Shown: positions 34,430-45,650, numbered from the stretch's first letter. The stretch is DNA of 64,000 nucleotides from Nephrocerus scutellatus (GCA_947095585.1 OX352764.1:70017536-70081535); one strand, 5' to 3'. A program made the numbers and translations. The notes: generated from the letters alone by a model not told the origin.

Positions 34430-35440
34430 GGAGGAGCGGATCCAGACACAGTACCTAGATTGAAGCTGAACGATGTCTGGAGCTAGCAATGCGGTTGTCG
34501 TATCTCAAGAACGAGAACTTGATGGTTTAATACTCCAACTCAGCACCGAAAAGCGAAGTGATAATGATTTCCAGAAAGCAGGGTTGTCAGCGGTAGAAGT
34601 ACACATACAAATTAACAGAAAAATTTAACATACCTCCTTATAACTGCTACTTCTGCGGTGACTGCCACTGGCATAAGGACTGTCCATACAAGGACAAAAT
34701 TTGCGAAACTTTCAAGGTCTGCGAACAAATTCTGTGCAGATTCCGATCAAGAACAAGCAGATTCAGCCACAGATCAGAACGTTGCCAAAGTCTGGCATTC
34801 ACAACAGCATCAGACTGGATGGAAGCTCTTGACCTGTGGGACGTTCCCATCGCCAGCTTCTGCAACAACATCCGACTCGACGCTTTACAGCAATTTCCAA
34901 GTGAGTTGAAGACCAAATTTCCAGTTTTTTTCAGCTATTCGCTCGACCTTTGCACTCAAAAGCTATCCCTGACTCTTAAACCAGGCGCGAAACAAATTTT
35001 CCGCAGCAGCTTTCCAGTTCCGCTTGCCGCTATTGAGCCTATCGAAAACGATATCATACGGTTGTAGTTCTTGAATGTGATTAGTCACGTTCGATATTCG
35101 GCTAAAATGATTCGCTCGAACCGGAACAATTTCTATTGCCAACGCCTAACGAGATTTTTGCTCAGCTATCGCCATTCAAATTCTTCAGCAAAATCGACCT
35201 CTAATATGCGTTAATTTAAGTAGAGCTCGACGACGACTCAAAAAAGCTGATGAATATCATCACTCACTGCGGACTTTTAAAAGTCAATCGGCTGCAGCAA
35301 GGAGTCAAGCCAGCACCGGGAATCCTCCAAAGACTTGTTAGCAGCATGATGAGCGGAGCAAAAGGTGCTTTCCGTTCATCAACGACAAATCGCTCTCTTA
35401 GTGTCTTAGGTGATCACAAACTGATCGAATCAGAGTAGGT
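34430..35440 (+). mobile_element. gypsy element relic: gag zinc knuckle and RT
   Basis: About 34635-34730 encodes a CYFCGDCHWHKDCPYKDK-like zinc knuckle of gag. About 34985-35065 encodes the pre-RT stretch (GAKQIFRSSFPVPL). 35130-35372 encodes RT start (LPTPNEIFAQLSPFKFFSKI), motif A region (a D followed by a stop, then VELDDDSKKLMNI) and the R-L-Q-Q-G-V-K-P-A-P region of motif B. Stops and frameshifts occur throughout and the YxDD motif is missing. The RT then gives way to unrelated tandem repeats at 35447. Confidence 0.8.
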
Positions 35441-35446
35441 AAGTCA

Positions 35447-35965
35447 AAAGAAAGATATAAGATATCTCTGCCTACGTTTGTTGTCGACGTTTTCTATTGA
35501 AACTTCTCTGCCGACGTTTTTTGCTGAAATTTCTCTGCGTATGTCTGCTGCCAACCTATTCTATTCTCTGCCGCCGTTTTCTCCTTAAATTTTTCTGCCG
35601 ACGTCTTCTGCCGACTTTTTTTATTAAAATTTCTCTGCCGATGTTTATCCACAGCAGCCGTTCGCTGCCGACGACTCAGCTTGTAAAATCGTGTACCATC
35701 AGACGAACTCAGGCCACGACGTTTACCTACAGCAACCGTTCGTTGCCGACTACTTGGGCTACAGCTTGTAAAATCGTATACCTGCAGCCGAACTCAGGCC
35801 ACAACGTTTACCTACAGCAGCCGTTCGCTGCATAGCTCAGGATTTACGCTCGTCTTAAGCTCACGCTCACGCATCGCTAAGGGTGCACGCTCGTCTTAGG
35901 CTCACGCTCATGCATCGCTCTGGATTCACGCTCGTCTCAGGCTTACGCGCACACATCGCTTAGTT
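35447..35965. repeat. Three successive tandem repeat types
   Basis: First, about 35490-35640: repeats of CTCTGCCGACGTTTT-type units of roughly 35-45 bp. Second, about 35650-35830: units of about 80-90 bp containing CAGCAGCCGTTCGCTGCCGA, CAGCTTGTAAAATCG and CGAACTCAGGCCAC. Third, about 35830-35965: units of about 48 bp containing CACGCTCGTCTTA and GCTCACGCTCACGCATCGCT. They sit between the RT and the integrase end of one gypsy relic. Confidence 0.85.
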
Positions 35966-36009
35966 CACCCTGAGTTTACCCCGCTGGGAAAACTTCGTTA
36001 CAAACACTA

Positions 36010-36235
36010 TCGCTTCACGCTGTCAAACAACCTTGGATAGAAGTCGCGCATGAGCTAATGACGGGACGACAAGCAAGATCGAAGCTCGACTTACTTATGC
36101 GGACAACAAGGAAATATACAGCAGAATGAAACCACAAGGTGGAACAGCAGTTCAACACTGACCACGATGCTAAGGAAAAGACGTTAAAGATCGACAACAA
36201 TGTTTTCATTAAAACTTACTTAAGTACAAGAAGAT
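36010..36235 (+). mobile_element. gypsy integrase C-terminal relic
   Basis: The plus strand reads ELMTGRQARSKLDLLMR, then a stop, then KVEQQFNTDHDAKEKTLKID and NNVFIKT. This corresponds to the end of a Ty3/gypsy integrase (the G-R-x-x-R-S/T-x-L-D-L-L and E-Q-Q-F-N-x-x-H-x-A-K region). It is in the same orientation as 34430-35440 and may be the far end of the same element. Confidence 0.7.
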
Positions 36236-36329
36236 GACTCATTTCAAGACTCATTGAACGATCAACAAGAACACTCCGAAGATGTCATGCTAGTGCCCCA
36301 AAAGTAAGCTTCACGAATATCTCAGCAAG

Positions 36330-37620
36330 CTACAGCTGTAGTTCCACACTGTTGGGATTGTTTAATAGAAATAAAAAGACAGATAGTTCGGAAAACACGT
36401 TGTATGTCTTGTTCCCTGTACCAAATATAATAAGCTGCCTACTGCCTCTTGATAAGGAATATTCGAAATTTTCAGAACTCTTTGTTAATTTTTGGTTTGG
36501 GTCAAATGGTGTCGAAACAGGTTTGCAATCTGACATATTGAAACGATCCAAAATTTCTTTTATATATCGCTTCTATCAATGTATATTTCTCCTTTTTTAC
36601 GATTGCGTCCAATAGTTAAACCAATTCAGCACTTTGCCTCTCCCAAGTCTTTTATTGTGAAATTCGCCTTAAGTTCAGTTTTAACTTTCTGCTTTAATAC
36701 ATCATCATTTGATGAATGTTTGATGGTAAATCAACTAAGGTCCAAGTTTTATTTGAAATTAGAGCATCATACTCTTCCTGCATAGCTTTCTTACACTGTT
36801 CACCATCAAAACGATTCAGCGCTTCTGCCACAGTTTCTGGATCACAAACTTCATTAGCCATTGAATAATAAACCAGATAATCAGTCATAATTTTTGGTTT
36901 CAGTCTTCTTTTTGACCTAAGATGAACTACTGATGAATTTGTATCTGCTGTGTCCTTTACTTGATGAGTATTTTCTGGTTAGCAAAACTCAACTTCTTCA
37001 TCAAGATGCTGTTCCAAACAGTTTTCATTATTTTTACTTAATGACTGAAGATCAGAACAACGTGAATCTATGTTCAATAACACAACAAGGATCTACTGTA
37101 TCGGAATTATTTTCTGCTCCGTTTAAAAATGAATCTTTTGTTTTAACTGTATCAGGATGATTCTGTACTTTACTCCCGTATGAAACACTTTCTAGAAATT
37201 TTACATCTCTACTTTTAACTAACTGTCAATTTTTAGGATTAATTAAACGGTAACCCTTGGTGTTCTCACAATAACCAACAAAAATCATCTCTTCAGATCT
37301 TGGATCGGTGACACGATTGTCAAATAAACAGCGGTTGATAATGCTTCTGCCCACTAAATTTTGGGTAACCCTGAATTGAACATCATGATTTTAGCCTTTT
37401 CTAAAATTATGCGATTTAACCTCCCTGAAGTACCATTTTGCTGCGGCGTATATGGTACTGTTGTTTGATGTCGAATGCCATGCTTAACTAGAACATCATT
37501 CAAATCATGATTGCAATATTCAGTACCATTGTCTGAACGTACACACTTCATTCGGTGGCCTGTATCATTCTCCACTAATGCTTTGAATCTTTCAAAACAA
37601 GTTTTCACTTCCGATTTCTT
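36330..37620 (-). mobile_element. copia element relic, integrase to RT
   Basis: Minus strand: integrase core at 37354-37608 (CVRSDNGTEYCNHDLNDVL, HGIRHQTTVPYTPQQNGTSG, LNRIILEKAKIMMFNSGLP); start of RT at 36694-36888 (EQCKKAMQEEYDALISNKTW); end of RT at 36330-36551 (MDRFNMSDCKPVSTPFDPNQ). Frames are broken between these and the RT catalytic core is not visible as an open frame. No LTR found for it. It lies tail-away from the next copia element, whose LTR starts about 40 bp beyond. Confidence 0.85.
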
Positions 37621-37660
37621 TTTTAGAAAATATATTAAAACTTTATATTAGTGTACCTAT

Positions 37661-37787
37661 TGTAACCTGACTCTTAAATAATGAAATGTCTTTTAATGAC
37701 TTAAGTTTTATCTGTCATAATATAACTTTCTATTCTGTTTGCATTACTATCTAATAAAGACGTGTTTCTCATCGTGTTACTTCTTCA
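37661..37787 (+). mobile_element. copia 5' LTR (short)
   Basis: Inferred from TGTAACCTGA at 37661 to the TTCTTCA end at 37787, immediately before a copia-type primer binding site. About 127 bp. The start is uncertain: another TG lies at 37652. ATAAAG near 37755 may serve as part of a polyadenylation signal. Confidence 0.65.
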
Positions 37788-37804
37788 GGTTATGGGCCCA
37801 GGCC
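37788..37804 (+). promoter_or_regulatory. copia-type primer binding site
   Basis: GGTTATGGGCCCAGGCC. Copia-like elements prime from an internal half of initiator methionine tRNA and carry GGTTATGGGCCCAGTCC-like sites next to the 5' LTR. One base differs from the form I recall. Confidence 0.85.
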
Positions 37805-37866
37805 ACGTGAAATTTCTTTTACGTTTTATTGAACTAATGGTTAGTTATAATTCAAATAAAAAAAAA

Positions 37867-39090
37867 ATGAACGGCTTTACGATTGAGAAACTACTTGGGC
37901 GCGACAACTACCCAACGTGGAAAATCGCTGCCCAGGCATTCCTTGACTTGGACGATTTATGGATCACGACGATCGAATACGACACAAATCCAGAAGGAAC
38001 TCAAAAAGTTTCAATGGATGTCGATAAAGATCGAAAAACCAGAAGCAAGCCTACGCTGGTCATCGATCCGGTGTTCTACATACACATCCAAAACGCAAAG
38101 ACCGCAAAACAGTTGTGGAAAACCCGTAGAGTGGGCCTACTGCAAAAATTAATAAACACATCGCTGTCGAATTGCGGCTCAATGGATAAATATGTCAACG
38201 ACATTTTTTCGACGGCACAGTCTTTAAACGGAATAGGTTTCGAAATCGATGAAGAATGGATTGGAACGCTTTTGTTGGCCGGTCTACCAGAAGAATACCG
38301 CCCGATGATAATAGCGCTAGAAAATTCCGGCACAAAAATAACAGGTGACGCAATTAAAACAAAGTTATTGCACGAATTGCGACAGGTGAGGATAACTCGA
38401 CGGCATTCTACTCAAACAATCGCAAAAAAACATTTTGAACGTGAAGTAAATGAACACCCAAAAGGACCGCGATGCAGGAAATGTCAAAAATTTGGTCATA
38501 TTGCAAGAAATTGTCGATCAAAAATGCAAAGTGTAGGAAACGATGACAAGAAATCAAACGCATTTAGTACCGTATTATCAACAATCGGTGCTACAGACAA
38601 AAACGATTGGTACTTTGACTCCGATGCCACATCTCATATGGTTTTCCATAAAAAGATATTAAATAGTATAAAAGAAGACTCTAGCACAGTTGTTGCAGCA
38701 AACAATGGCGTAATGCAGGTAAGAGGCTGTGGAAACTCCACATTGAAACCAGTTTGCAGTACTTCCCAAATCGAAATGACTAATGTAAAGTACATCCCTG
38801 AGTTGTCAACGAATCTTCTTTCTGTCGGTCGCATCGTCAAGCGAGGTCATACTGTTGTTTTCAACAACAAAGGTGTAAAGGTTTTGAATCCAAATCAAGA
38901 GATAATCGCCACTGGTTCATATACACATGATTTATTCAAACTAGATTCAACGCTTCCAAGCAAAGCATTTGCGTGTGGAGCGACAGGTAGTCGGGAACTT
39001 TGGCACATCAACCATAGAAGTTTGAATAAACTCAAAGGAAGCCTGGCAACCGGAATCAACTTTACACAAAGCATCAATAAAGACTGCTAA
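37867..39090 (+). pseudogene. copia gag-protease-pre-integrase polyprotein, broken
   Basis: 407 codons open from ATG 37867, 62 bp after the primer site. Gag is at residues 1-210 (FTIEKLLGRDNYPTWKIAAQ; LNGIGFEIDEEWIGTLLLAG; LPEEYRPMIIALE). The CCHC knuckle is CRKCQKFGHIARNC. The protease site reads WYFDSDATSHM where copia proteases have DSG, so the third active-site residue is changed. The GAG-pre-integrase region includes ELWHINHRSLNKL. The frame is closed by TAA at 39088-39090, in the zinc-binding C-x-x-C region of integrase. Copia superfamily is clear; the sub-family is not. A retrotransposon relic, though the gag part is still fully open. Confidence 0.9.
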
Positions 39091-39133
39091 ATTTGTCCTA
39101 TTGGAAAACAAATAAGGCTTCCATTTAACAAGT

Positions 39134-39450
39134 GTGGCAGCAGGGCCGACCAATTGCTGGAGGAAGTATTTACATTCGGACATTTGTGGCCCAATGGAAA
39201 AGAAGTCGCTTGGTGGCAGCCGATATTTTCTAATATTTATCGATCATAAATCGCGAAAAATATTTGTGTTTTTCCTACACACAAAATTCGATTCTGAAGT
39301 ATCACAATGCTTTAAAAATTTTCTTAATTATGCTGAAAAACAAAGCGGTCAGAAATTAAAAGCACTTCGTACGGACAACGGCAAGGAATTCTTGAACCAA
39401 AAATTCCAAGAAATTATACGAAAGACCGGCATTCATCATCAGACTACAAA
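39134..39450 (+). pseudogene. copia integrase core, frame-shifted continuation
   Basis: Continues the preceding element in another frame: SDICGPMEKKSLGGSRYFLI with the first catalytic Asp, FIDHKSRKIFVFFL, then LKALRTDNGKEFLNQKFQEI with the second Asp, then KTGIHHQTTNVPFG. At about 39450, just before the catalytic Glu region, similarity ends abruptly and unrelated sequence begins. The element therefore lacks RT, RNase H and 3' LTR. Confidence 0.85.
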
Positions 39451-40417
39451 TGTGCCGTTTGGCCGGAAGGCATCGAAATTTGGACAACCCCATCCCCGTG
39501 CACACCCCAATTCAATTCAGCCGCTGCGCAGTCAAAAATTAAGTTTTGCAGCCAAAGCAGCGCAATTCAATAGGATGCAAATCCACAAATGTCATTTTTC
39601 TACAAGCAGACTGTATGTTGGTTTAAAATGCAGCCGCAATTTCGTGCATATCGACTACCTGTCTTTTTTTGTACAGCACAAGCTGCACAGCTGCTGAATT
39701 CTTGACCGCAGCCTTCGTCTGAGCTTCAAAATCGCAGAAAATTACTGAATCCATCAAATTAAATTAAAATTGGATCTCTTGTATTGCTCTAAGATAATAC
39801 CCCTTCAATGACGTGGAACGATGGTAGGATAGTTAGGTACATTACGGAACAGCAACATCCAAAGTCAAGACATCAATGACAAGAATTTTTATATTGCCTG
39901 TTTGCACAGCTTGATTTTTAAAACAACTAAAATGTGGCGCGCAAAATTATAATCGCGAATTATTGTCGATATTGTCGTTAGTCGTTGCATATAATTTAAG
40001 TTGAAAGCAGACCAGACAGGAAATATTATGGTTGGTTGTATCAAAACCACTTGGTAATGGCTGAGTAGTCACGTTGTTTATTGACTTTGGAATAATGAAT
40101 TATAAAAATGTAATTGTTTATCGTAGATATGATGATATGGTTTAAACAGTTATTTAAACACAGGGAGAATGTTAAACGCATATTCTAAAACAATAACATA
40201 GGCTGTTTTCCAAACGAAAATAAATAACTAGATGGCAGCACTTGTTGCAAACATAAAGCGTGTTCGATGGACTGATTTAACTTAGTTTTTAGATGTTACA
40301 GAATTAACAATTGCTGTTTGGCTTTTGGCTTTAAATGGGCTTTAAAAGTTCGATGCATTTTTATTGTTATGTGTGTTAAACAAAACACCGCCTTACTGTG
40401 AGCGCTATAACTAAAAA
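39451..40417. other. No gene recognised
   Basis: 39451-39740 is moderately GC-balanced sequence of unknown origin (possibly a truncated repeat). The rest is AT-rich. Confidence 0.4.
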
Positions 40418-40576
40418 ATGGCTTTAGTTATAAATCCTAAAAACTTTTTGGATTTATTTTCGGCTTTATGCTTAAGCGCTTTTGTTGTAAGCCAAGCTGG
40501 ATTAGCCAAAGCAAAGCAACAAATAGTGAAGAAGAAGAAGAGTGAAGACTGTGCAATTGACAACTCTTCACATTAG
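40418..40576 (+). CDS. Hypothetical 52-residue ORF with one hydrophobic segment
   Basis: ATG at 40418 in the fly-like context CTAAAAAATGG, stop TAG at 40574-40576. Residues 9-30 (NFLDLFSALCLSAFVVSQAG) form one hydrophobic stretch, followed by a basic run (KAKQQIVKKKKSE). That is the shape of a small single-pass membrane peptide. I do not recognise it. It could equally be chance: the region is non-repetitive but has no other gene evidence such as splice sites or a clear promoter. Confidence 0.25.
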   Translation: MALVINPKNFLDLFSALCLSAFVVSQAGLAKAKQQIVKKKKSEDCAIDNSSH

Positions 40577-40884
40577 TTAAAAATTAAGCACCAGAATTAA
40601 CTAAAGAGATATTTTGCTCGTGTACTTACTTCGGATAAGCTATATGTTTTTCTTTTTTTCTTTTTTTATTTTGACATTTATATGAAGTGAAGAATACCAA
40701 TCGATCAGTTTCCACTTCAGGAGCTCATTTAATTGAAGAGAAACTAAATTAACTAAAATGATTAGTACGGCAACACTGTTGAACAAGTACATGCCCTCGC
40801 TCATTTTCGAACATTCTCTTCTGTGGTCAAGGTTGTGCTAAATGCACACTTATAGTGCGATTCTGACGTACAGTCACAGAGGTC

Positions 40885-41500
40885 TTAACTAAGAGATATC
40901 TCTTGGTTAAGAAATTTCTCTGTTAATAGTATTTTCCGATTCTGTTATTCCTCTTAGTTAAGAGATTCTCTTAGCTAATATATACGAAATAGGTGGTCAT
41001 AATCATAACAATTTTAGGGGGGGGGAAAGTGTGAGACCCAAAAGAATTCTGACCAAAGCCTGGACCCTTTCAGGCCAAAACCTTCTCTATAGAAAGCCCA
41101 ACTCTACGCATACTAATTCTGTAAACCAAGCACAAACGCATGTGTGTTTGTGGGATGTGAATACAGTGTACAAACAATAAGTAGTCGCAAAGAGCGAGAA
41201 ACGTAAGATGTGGTAGTGGGAAACAGAAAAATTTTATATGAATTTTGCTCTTTAGTTGATTACTAATACAAATACGTTTGGTCTTAATCTAAGCATGTAT
41301 CTGTGTACGATCGGAACAGTTGGGCTTTCTATAGAGAAGGTTTTGTTTCAGGCCCCACGTTGGTCGCCCTTTTATGTAATGAAGTTCTTGTTTTATACGA
41401 TTGCGATCCGGATGATATCTCGCTGGATTTCCGTAGCGAATGGGGTGGTGCTCTCTTAGCTAATATATACGAAATAGGTGGTCATAATCATAACAATTTT
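40885..41500. repeat. Palindromic and inverted repeat cluster (MITE-like)
   Basis: Short palindromes lie at 40890-40915 (AACTAAGAGATATCTCTTGG) and 40951-40975 (CTTAGTTAAGAGATTCTCTT). A 48-bp block starting CTCTTAGCTAATATATACGA occurs at about 40968-41015 and again at 41452-41500. Between these copies lies a 27-bp perfect inverted pair, 41077-41103 and 41318-41344 (CTTCTCTATAGAAAGCCCAA and its complement). An open stretch at 41303-41521 (ALLCNEVLVLYDCDPDDISL) is not recognised. Confidence 0.8.
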
Positions 41501-41674
41501 GACGTTTCTCATTGTGTTTAAAGCGAAATATTTTATAAACAATCAAAGAATTTAATGAGAATTTTTCCTCAAAAGGTAAATAATCGGGTGAGTTTCATTA
41601 TTTTACAAAAATATTTAATTTTGTAATATCTAATTACTTTTTCATATATGTAATCAAATTATATATTTTTATTT

Positions 41675-41800
41675 TTAACTAGCTGAAATACCCAGCTGGC
41701 TTCCCCCACCACACTACCCTCTCACACCAACTGACCACCAAGAACCTTCAAGACCCACCCTGAGATACCCCCTCCTTCCCCAAATATATCAGGAAGTATT
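41675..41800. mobile_element. C-rich repeat element fragment
   Basis: AACTAGCTGAAATACCCAGC, then CCCCCACCACACTACCCTCT and ACCAACTGACCACC. Same family as 6.4, 29.3, 30.0 and 32.4 kb. Confidence 0.5.
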
Positions 41801-41829
41801 ATTGTTTATTTTAATTTTAATAAAGGGTA

Positions 41830-42760
41830 TAGCCCACCTTATTGCCGTGGCGCAAATGCCGTGCATCCAGAGTCCCAACATTTGCTCACAATATCAACAC
41901 ACATGGGATACTATAAATACAGTCGATTGCCATTTGGAATAGCAAACGCTCGAGCTATTTTCCAACGATACATGGAGAAATTATTATCGAATATTAATTC
42001 AGTTGCTATATATTTTGATGATATTGCTATAACTGGAAAAAACGACGCCGAACACATGCAAAATTTTAAGGAAGTTCTCACATGACTACAAACAGCGGGT
42101 TTCCGAATCAAACGAGAAAAATGCACCTTCTTTCAAGAGGAAATGGTATACTTGGGTCATCGTTTCAACAAAAACGGAATTTTTCCAACACAAGACAAAC
42201 TGGACCCCATCACCAACGCCATTACACGAACGAACATTAAGGAACTACGCTCTTTTATGGGTCTTGTTAAGTTCTACGAACGTTTTATACCAAATTTGCA
42301 CGGCGTGGCTACTGATTTACATACACTTTCAGGACAAAACCAACGGTTCAAATAGACAAATCAAGAACAAACCATTTTCGACGATATCAAATTCAAGCTC
42401 GTACACGCACAAATTCTACACCCATATTACGATAAGAAACATTTGCATTTAACATGCGACGCATCCGACAAAGGAATTGGTGCTGTCCTTAGTCACCGTA
42501 ACGACAACGGAATTGACTTACCAATCGCTTTCGCATCAAAAAAGTTATCAGGTGCACAATTACACTACGGCACAATTGACAAGGAAGCACTTGCAATTGT
42601 TTTTGGAGTGCAAAAGTTTGACAGATTTCTAGCCGGCAGATTTTTCACATTGGTCACGGATCACGAACCGTTGACCCACATATTTGGCGGAAATCGCAAA
42701 ACTCGTTAACAATCGGTTAATACGATGGGCATTGCTATTAAATTCGTATAGCTAAGACGT
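41830..42760 (+). pseudogene. gypsy pol: reverse transcriptase and RNase H
   Basis: RT is at 41861-42085: HMGYYKYSRLPFGIANARAI, then SVAIYFDDIAITGKNDAEHM with the catalytic FDD. A stop follows at 42083-42085, then GFRIKREKCTFF and VYLGHRFNKNGIF, and KELRSFMGLVKFYERFIPNL. RNase H is at 42443-42709: LTCDASDKGIGAVLSHRNDN, LPIAFASKKLSG, YGTIDKEALAIVFGVQKF, TLVTDHEPLTHIFG. Stops and frameshifts at about 42083, 42353 and 42707 break it. The 5' part (gag, protease, 5' LTR) is missing. By style it is a Ty3/gypsy element of the group often labelled K02A2.6-like. Confidence 0.9.
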
Positions 42761-42899
42761 GGAATACATTTCGGGAAAATTAATTACTACGAAAGAACTA
42801 CAACTTCATGATCAAAACATTGAAAACGACGTCAACTACATAAACAAAGCAAAGATGGATGATCTTCGGTTCTGCGAGAAAAGCATCTCAGTCGAATCC

Positions 42900-44126
42900 A
42901 GCAAAGACACAGAAATTACTCGCGTTATTAATGCAGTAAAACAAGGTTGGACACAACAAATGTGCCGACAATCACAATTCCAACCGTTTCTACAACGCAG
43001 AGACGAACTGTCCGTTGCAACCATATTCTTATGTGGCAGGGAAGAATGGTATTACCTACGTACAGCCGCACGACAACGTTTACACAGCGGTCATCCGGGC
43101 ATTGTTGCTATGCGCGCAATGGCTCGATACTACATATAGTGGCCAAAACTCGATTCAGATATTGAAGATTTTGTCAATCGATGTCAAAGTTGTCAAGAAA
43201 ATCGAAACTGTCAACCAGAAGTACCATTATATTCATGGAACGTTCCATCACGAGTATGGGAACGGGTTCACATCGACTTTGCACGTCCTTTTAAAAACAA
43301 ACAGTTTCTAGTCATAGTAGACGCGCTTTCGAAATGGGTAGAAATATACACAATGACAAACATCACAACAAACATGCTTGAGAAAGTGCTTTCCAGCTTA
43401 TTTGATCGCTACGGAGTTCCTCAAGTGATCTTCAGTGACAATGGAACTTCATTCACATCGCAGGAATTCAAAACATTCTGTGAGAAGGAGGGCGTGAACC
43501 ACATTACGTCCTCACCATCCCATCCAAAGACGAATGGATTAGCCGAGCGATTCATTCAAACGTTCAAGCGACGAATGAAGTCAAGCGAGAATGACCACGA
43601 AGATCTCGATGCTCAGCTCAACGCATTCTTGTTTAGCTATCGAAATACACCACACGCTACAACGGGAAAAACTCCTGCAGAGTTATTTTTGGGACGACGG
43701 CTTCCCACAATATTCGATAATGCTAAACCATCTGTTGAGCGCAATATCAACAGACACAACTTAAAAAGCCAACTTTATCACGATCGAGGTAACCTCAAAG
43801 AGCGACAATTCAATACCGGGGATAACGTTTGGGTTCGAACAGACAACGACACGAAATGGAAGCCTGGTACAATCAGTCAACAAAATAATAGATGGTCATA
43901 CAGTGTGTGTTTTCCTGATCAAACCACCAAACGGAGACATGCAGATTCTGTTCGAGAACGACATAGTTCGCAAACGACTGTAGTACACGACAGCCCCCAA
44001 CAAGCTAAAGGGCCTACCAATTTATCTACCGCAGCAGAACAACATACCGGCCCAGAAAGTCCACATGCTTCGTTACCCGTATCCAAATCAACACCGGAAA
44101 CAGCTGACCCGACAGCGCCACAATAG
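42900..44126 (+). pseudogene. gypsy integrase and C-terminal tail
   Basis: Zinc-binding HHCC region at about 43055-43200 (RQRLHSGHPGIVAMRAMARY, then RCQSCQENRN). The core begins in a second frame with VHIDFARPF (first Asp) and VIVDALSKWVEIY, and continues in 43353-44126, open for 257 codons: PQVIFSDNGTSFTSQEFKTF (second Asp), HPKTNGLAERFIQTFKRRMK (Glu), SYRNTPHATTGKTPAELFLG. The tail has a GDNVWVRTDN-x-K-W-x-PG chromatin/DNA-binding-like module. Two frame changes separate the zinc finger and core. All three catalytic residues are present. Confidence 0.92.
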
Positions 44127-44230
44127 TCACCCACACCTACATTCCCAGGTCTGCGACGAAGCACACGACAATGTAAAGCGCCACTACGTTTGGATTTGTA
44201 ATATCAACGCTCAACTATGATGGGGAGGAA

Positions 44231-44416
44231 TGTCATGTGAAACCACCTTATCAAGTATTTAACAAACATACCTTTTGAGATTTAATGACAGTTGTGAAAA
44301 ATGCAAACAGATAAACAACATGTGTAACACGATAATCAGAGAATAAAGAATAAGTATTTTGTATAATCGCATTTTATCATTACCAACCACCTCTTTTAGA
44401 CAATCGAAACATAACA
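44231..44416 (+). mobile_element. gypsy 3' LTR
   Basis: Directly after a purine-rich GGGGAGGAA (polypurine tract, 44222-44230) a block starts TGTCATGTGAAACC and ends ACATAACA, TG...CA, 186 bp. AATAAAG at about 44343 can be its polyadenylation signal. No 5' LTR partner was found, so the element is 5'-truncated. Confidence 0.75.
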
Positions 44417-44429
44417 AGTAAAAAAACAC

Positions 44430-45650
44430 AATTTCGAAGAAGATGAAGGAATTACGTCTTCAGGAAAATCGCCACAAAGCGTCTACATCGAGAATTACAG
44501 AACGGAAGGAGAACGCGAAATGCGGCTTCAGAAAATGCGTAACAATGCATCTTTATCGAGATCTACAGAGACACCACAACAGCATATCGAAAGACTTGAT
44601 ACCAATTGCTCACGCATGGATCGATCAAGAGAAAGAATCGATTTAAAGTTGACGGCATTTCATTAATATAATGATGATGACTACCGGAATCGCGAAGTCG
44701 TAGTGATTGGTGCAATGGACAAAGTTAGCTTACATTGTCGTATTTTGTAGTTCGCTAAGAAGTCCCCTGTAATATGCTGTAAAGTTATTTTGCCACCACT
44801 TATTGAGTTGCCGAGGCGCTACTAAATTACATTTCTGGCGTCACTCCGATTTCCAAACTTCAAAATATCCGTAAGTTCAACTCATGCTTTCAAATGACGT
44901 CCTTCGGAGCAACTAAGGTAGTAAACGACGCCGGGTATGCCCACCTTCAAAATGCAAGCAAATCTACCACAGAATTGTATCGTTGCTCTCGGTTCCCTAT
45001 GAAGATGCTAAGTTCATCCAAATTTATTTCAGTGGCAAAGAAGCAACAGAAGTCGAGTAGCTTTGCGCAATCAGTACTGAAGTCAGACGGAAAATCGTTT
45101 CGAGTCTTCAAGCTACGAACACAACAGCCTCATCCGTCTATTCAAAACAGCCGTAGACCAGATGCCGTCAGATGGTTATACGGTTGTAATAAGAGCAAAC
45201 AAGACACCGGCTGGAGAGCACGAGCGGCGCTTCAATGCACTGGTGATAGGCGACGTCGCAGTTCTTATGGTCGGCACAGAATTCTAGCGACGCAACATCA
45301 TTATCCACCGTCGGAATGCAAGTGTTCAACTCGTTGGGGAAACACATCGACCGTATGATGCACTCGGCTGCTTTTTCCGCATAGCGAGGAGGGTATCATT
45401 TAAGCGTAATGCAAATGAACCCTAATACAAATGAAGAGTCGACAAAAAAAGTTTACTGCGTGGACTTATATGCCATATGATCTGATCGAATGAATCGAAT
45501 TATTCGTTGAAATGCCGCGAACTCTTCCATTAATTCATTGTCGGCATGTGCGCGAAAATTGAAAGCTAACGTCTGCTCTTTATTCGGTTGAATCAACAAA
45601 AGCTTCGGTTTGTCGTGGAATCTTGCTTCCCACTTAATGAAATTTAGTAC
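44430..45650 (+). pseudogene. Helitron Rep/N-terminal region, broken
   Basis: Phrases read across several frames: the Arg-rich N-terminal repeats REMRLQKMRNNASLSRSTET (about 44520-44580); RNREVVVIGAMDKV (44686-44730); MTSFGATKVVNDAG (44894 on), then LIRLFKTAVDQMPSDGYTVV and KTPAGEHERRFNALVIGDVA (about 45120-45260), HRRNASVQLVGETHRPYDAL (45310-45365) and CAKIES-x-RLLFIRLNQQKL (45550-45610). These follow the order of the Helitron-like N-terminal domain that precedes the Rep HUH nuclease. I did not see the HUH or two-Tyr catalytic motifs. Multiple stops and frameshifts. The gypsy 3' LTR ends 14 bp upstream, so that element may have inserted here. Confidence 0.85.
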
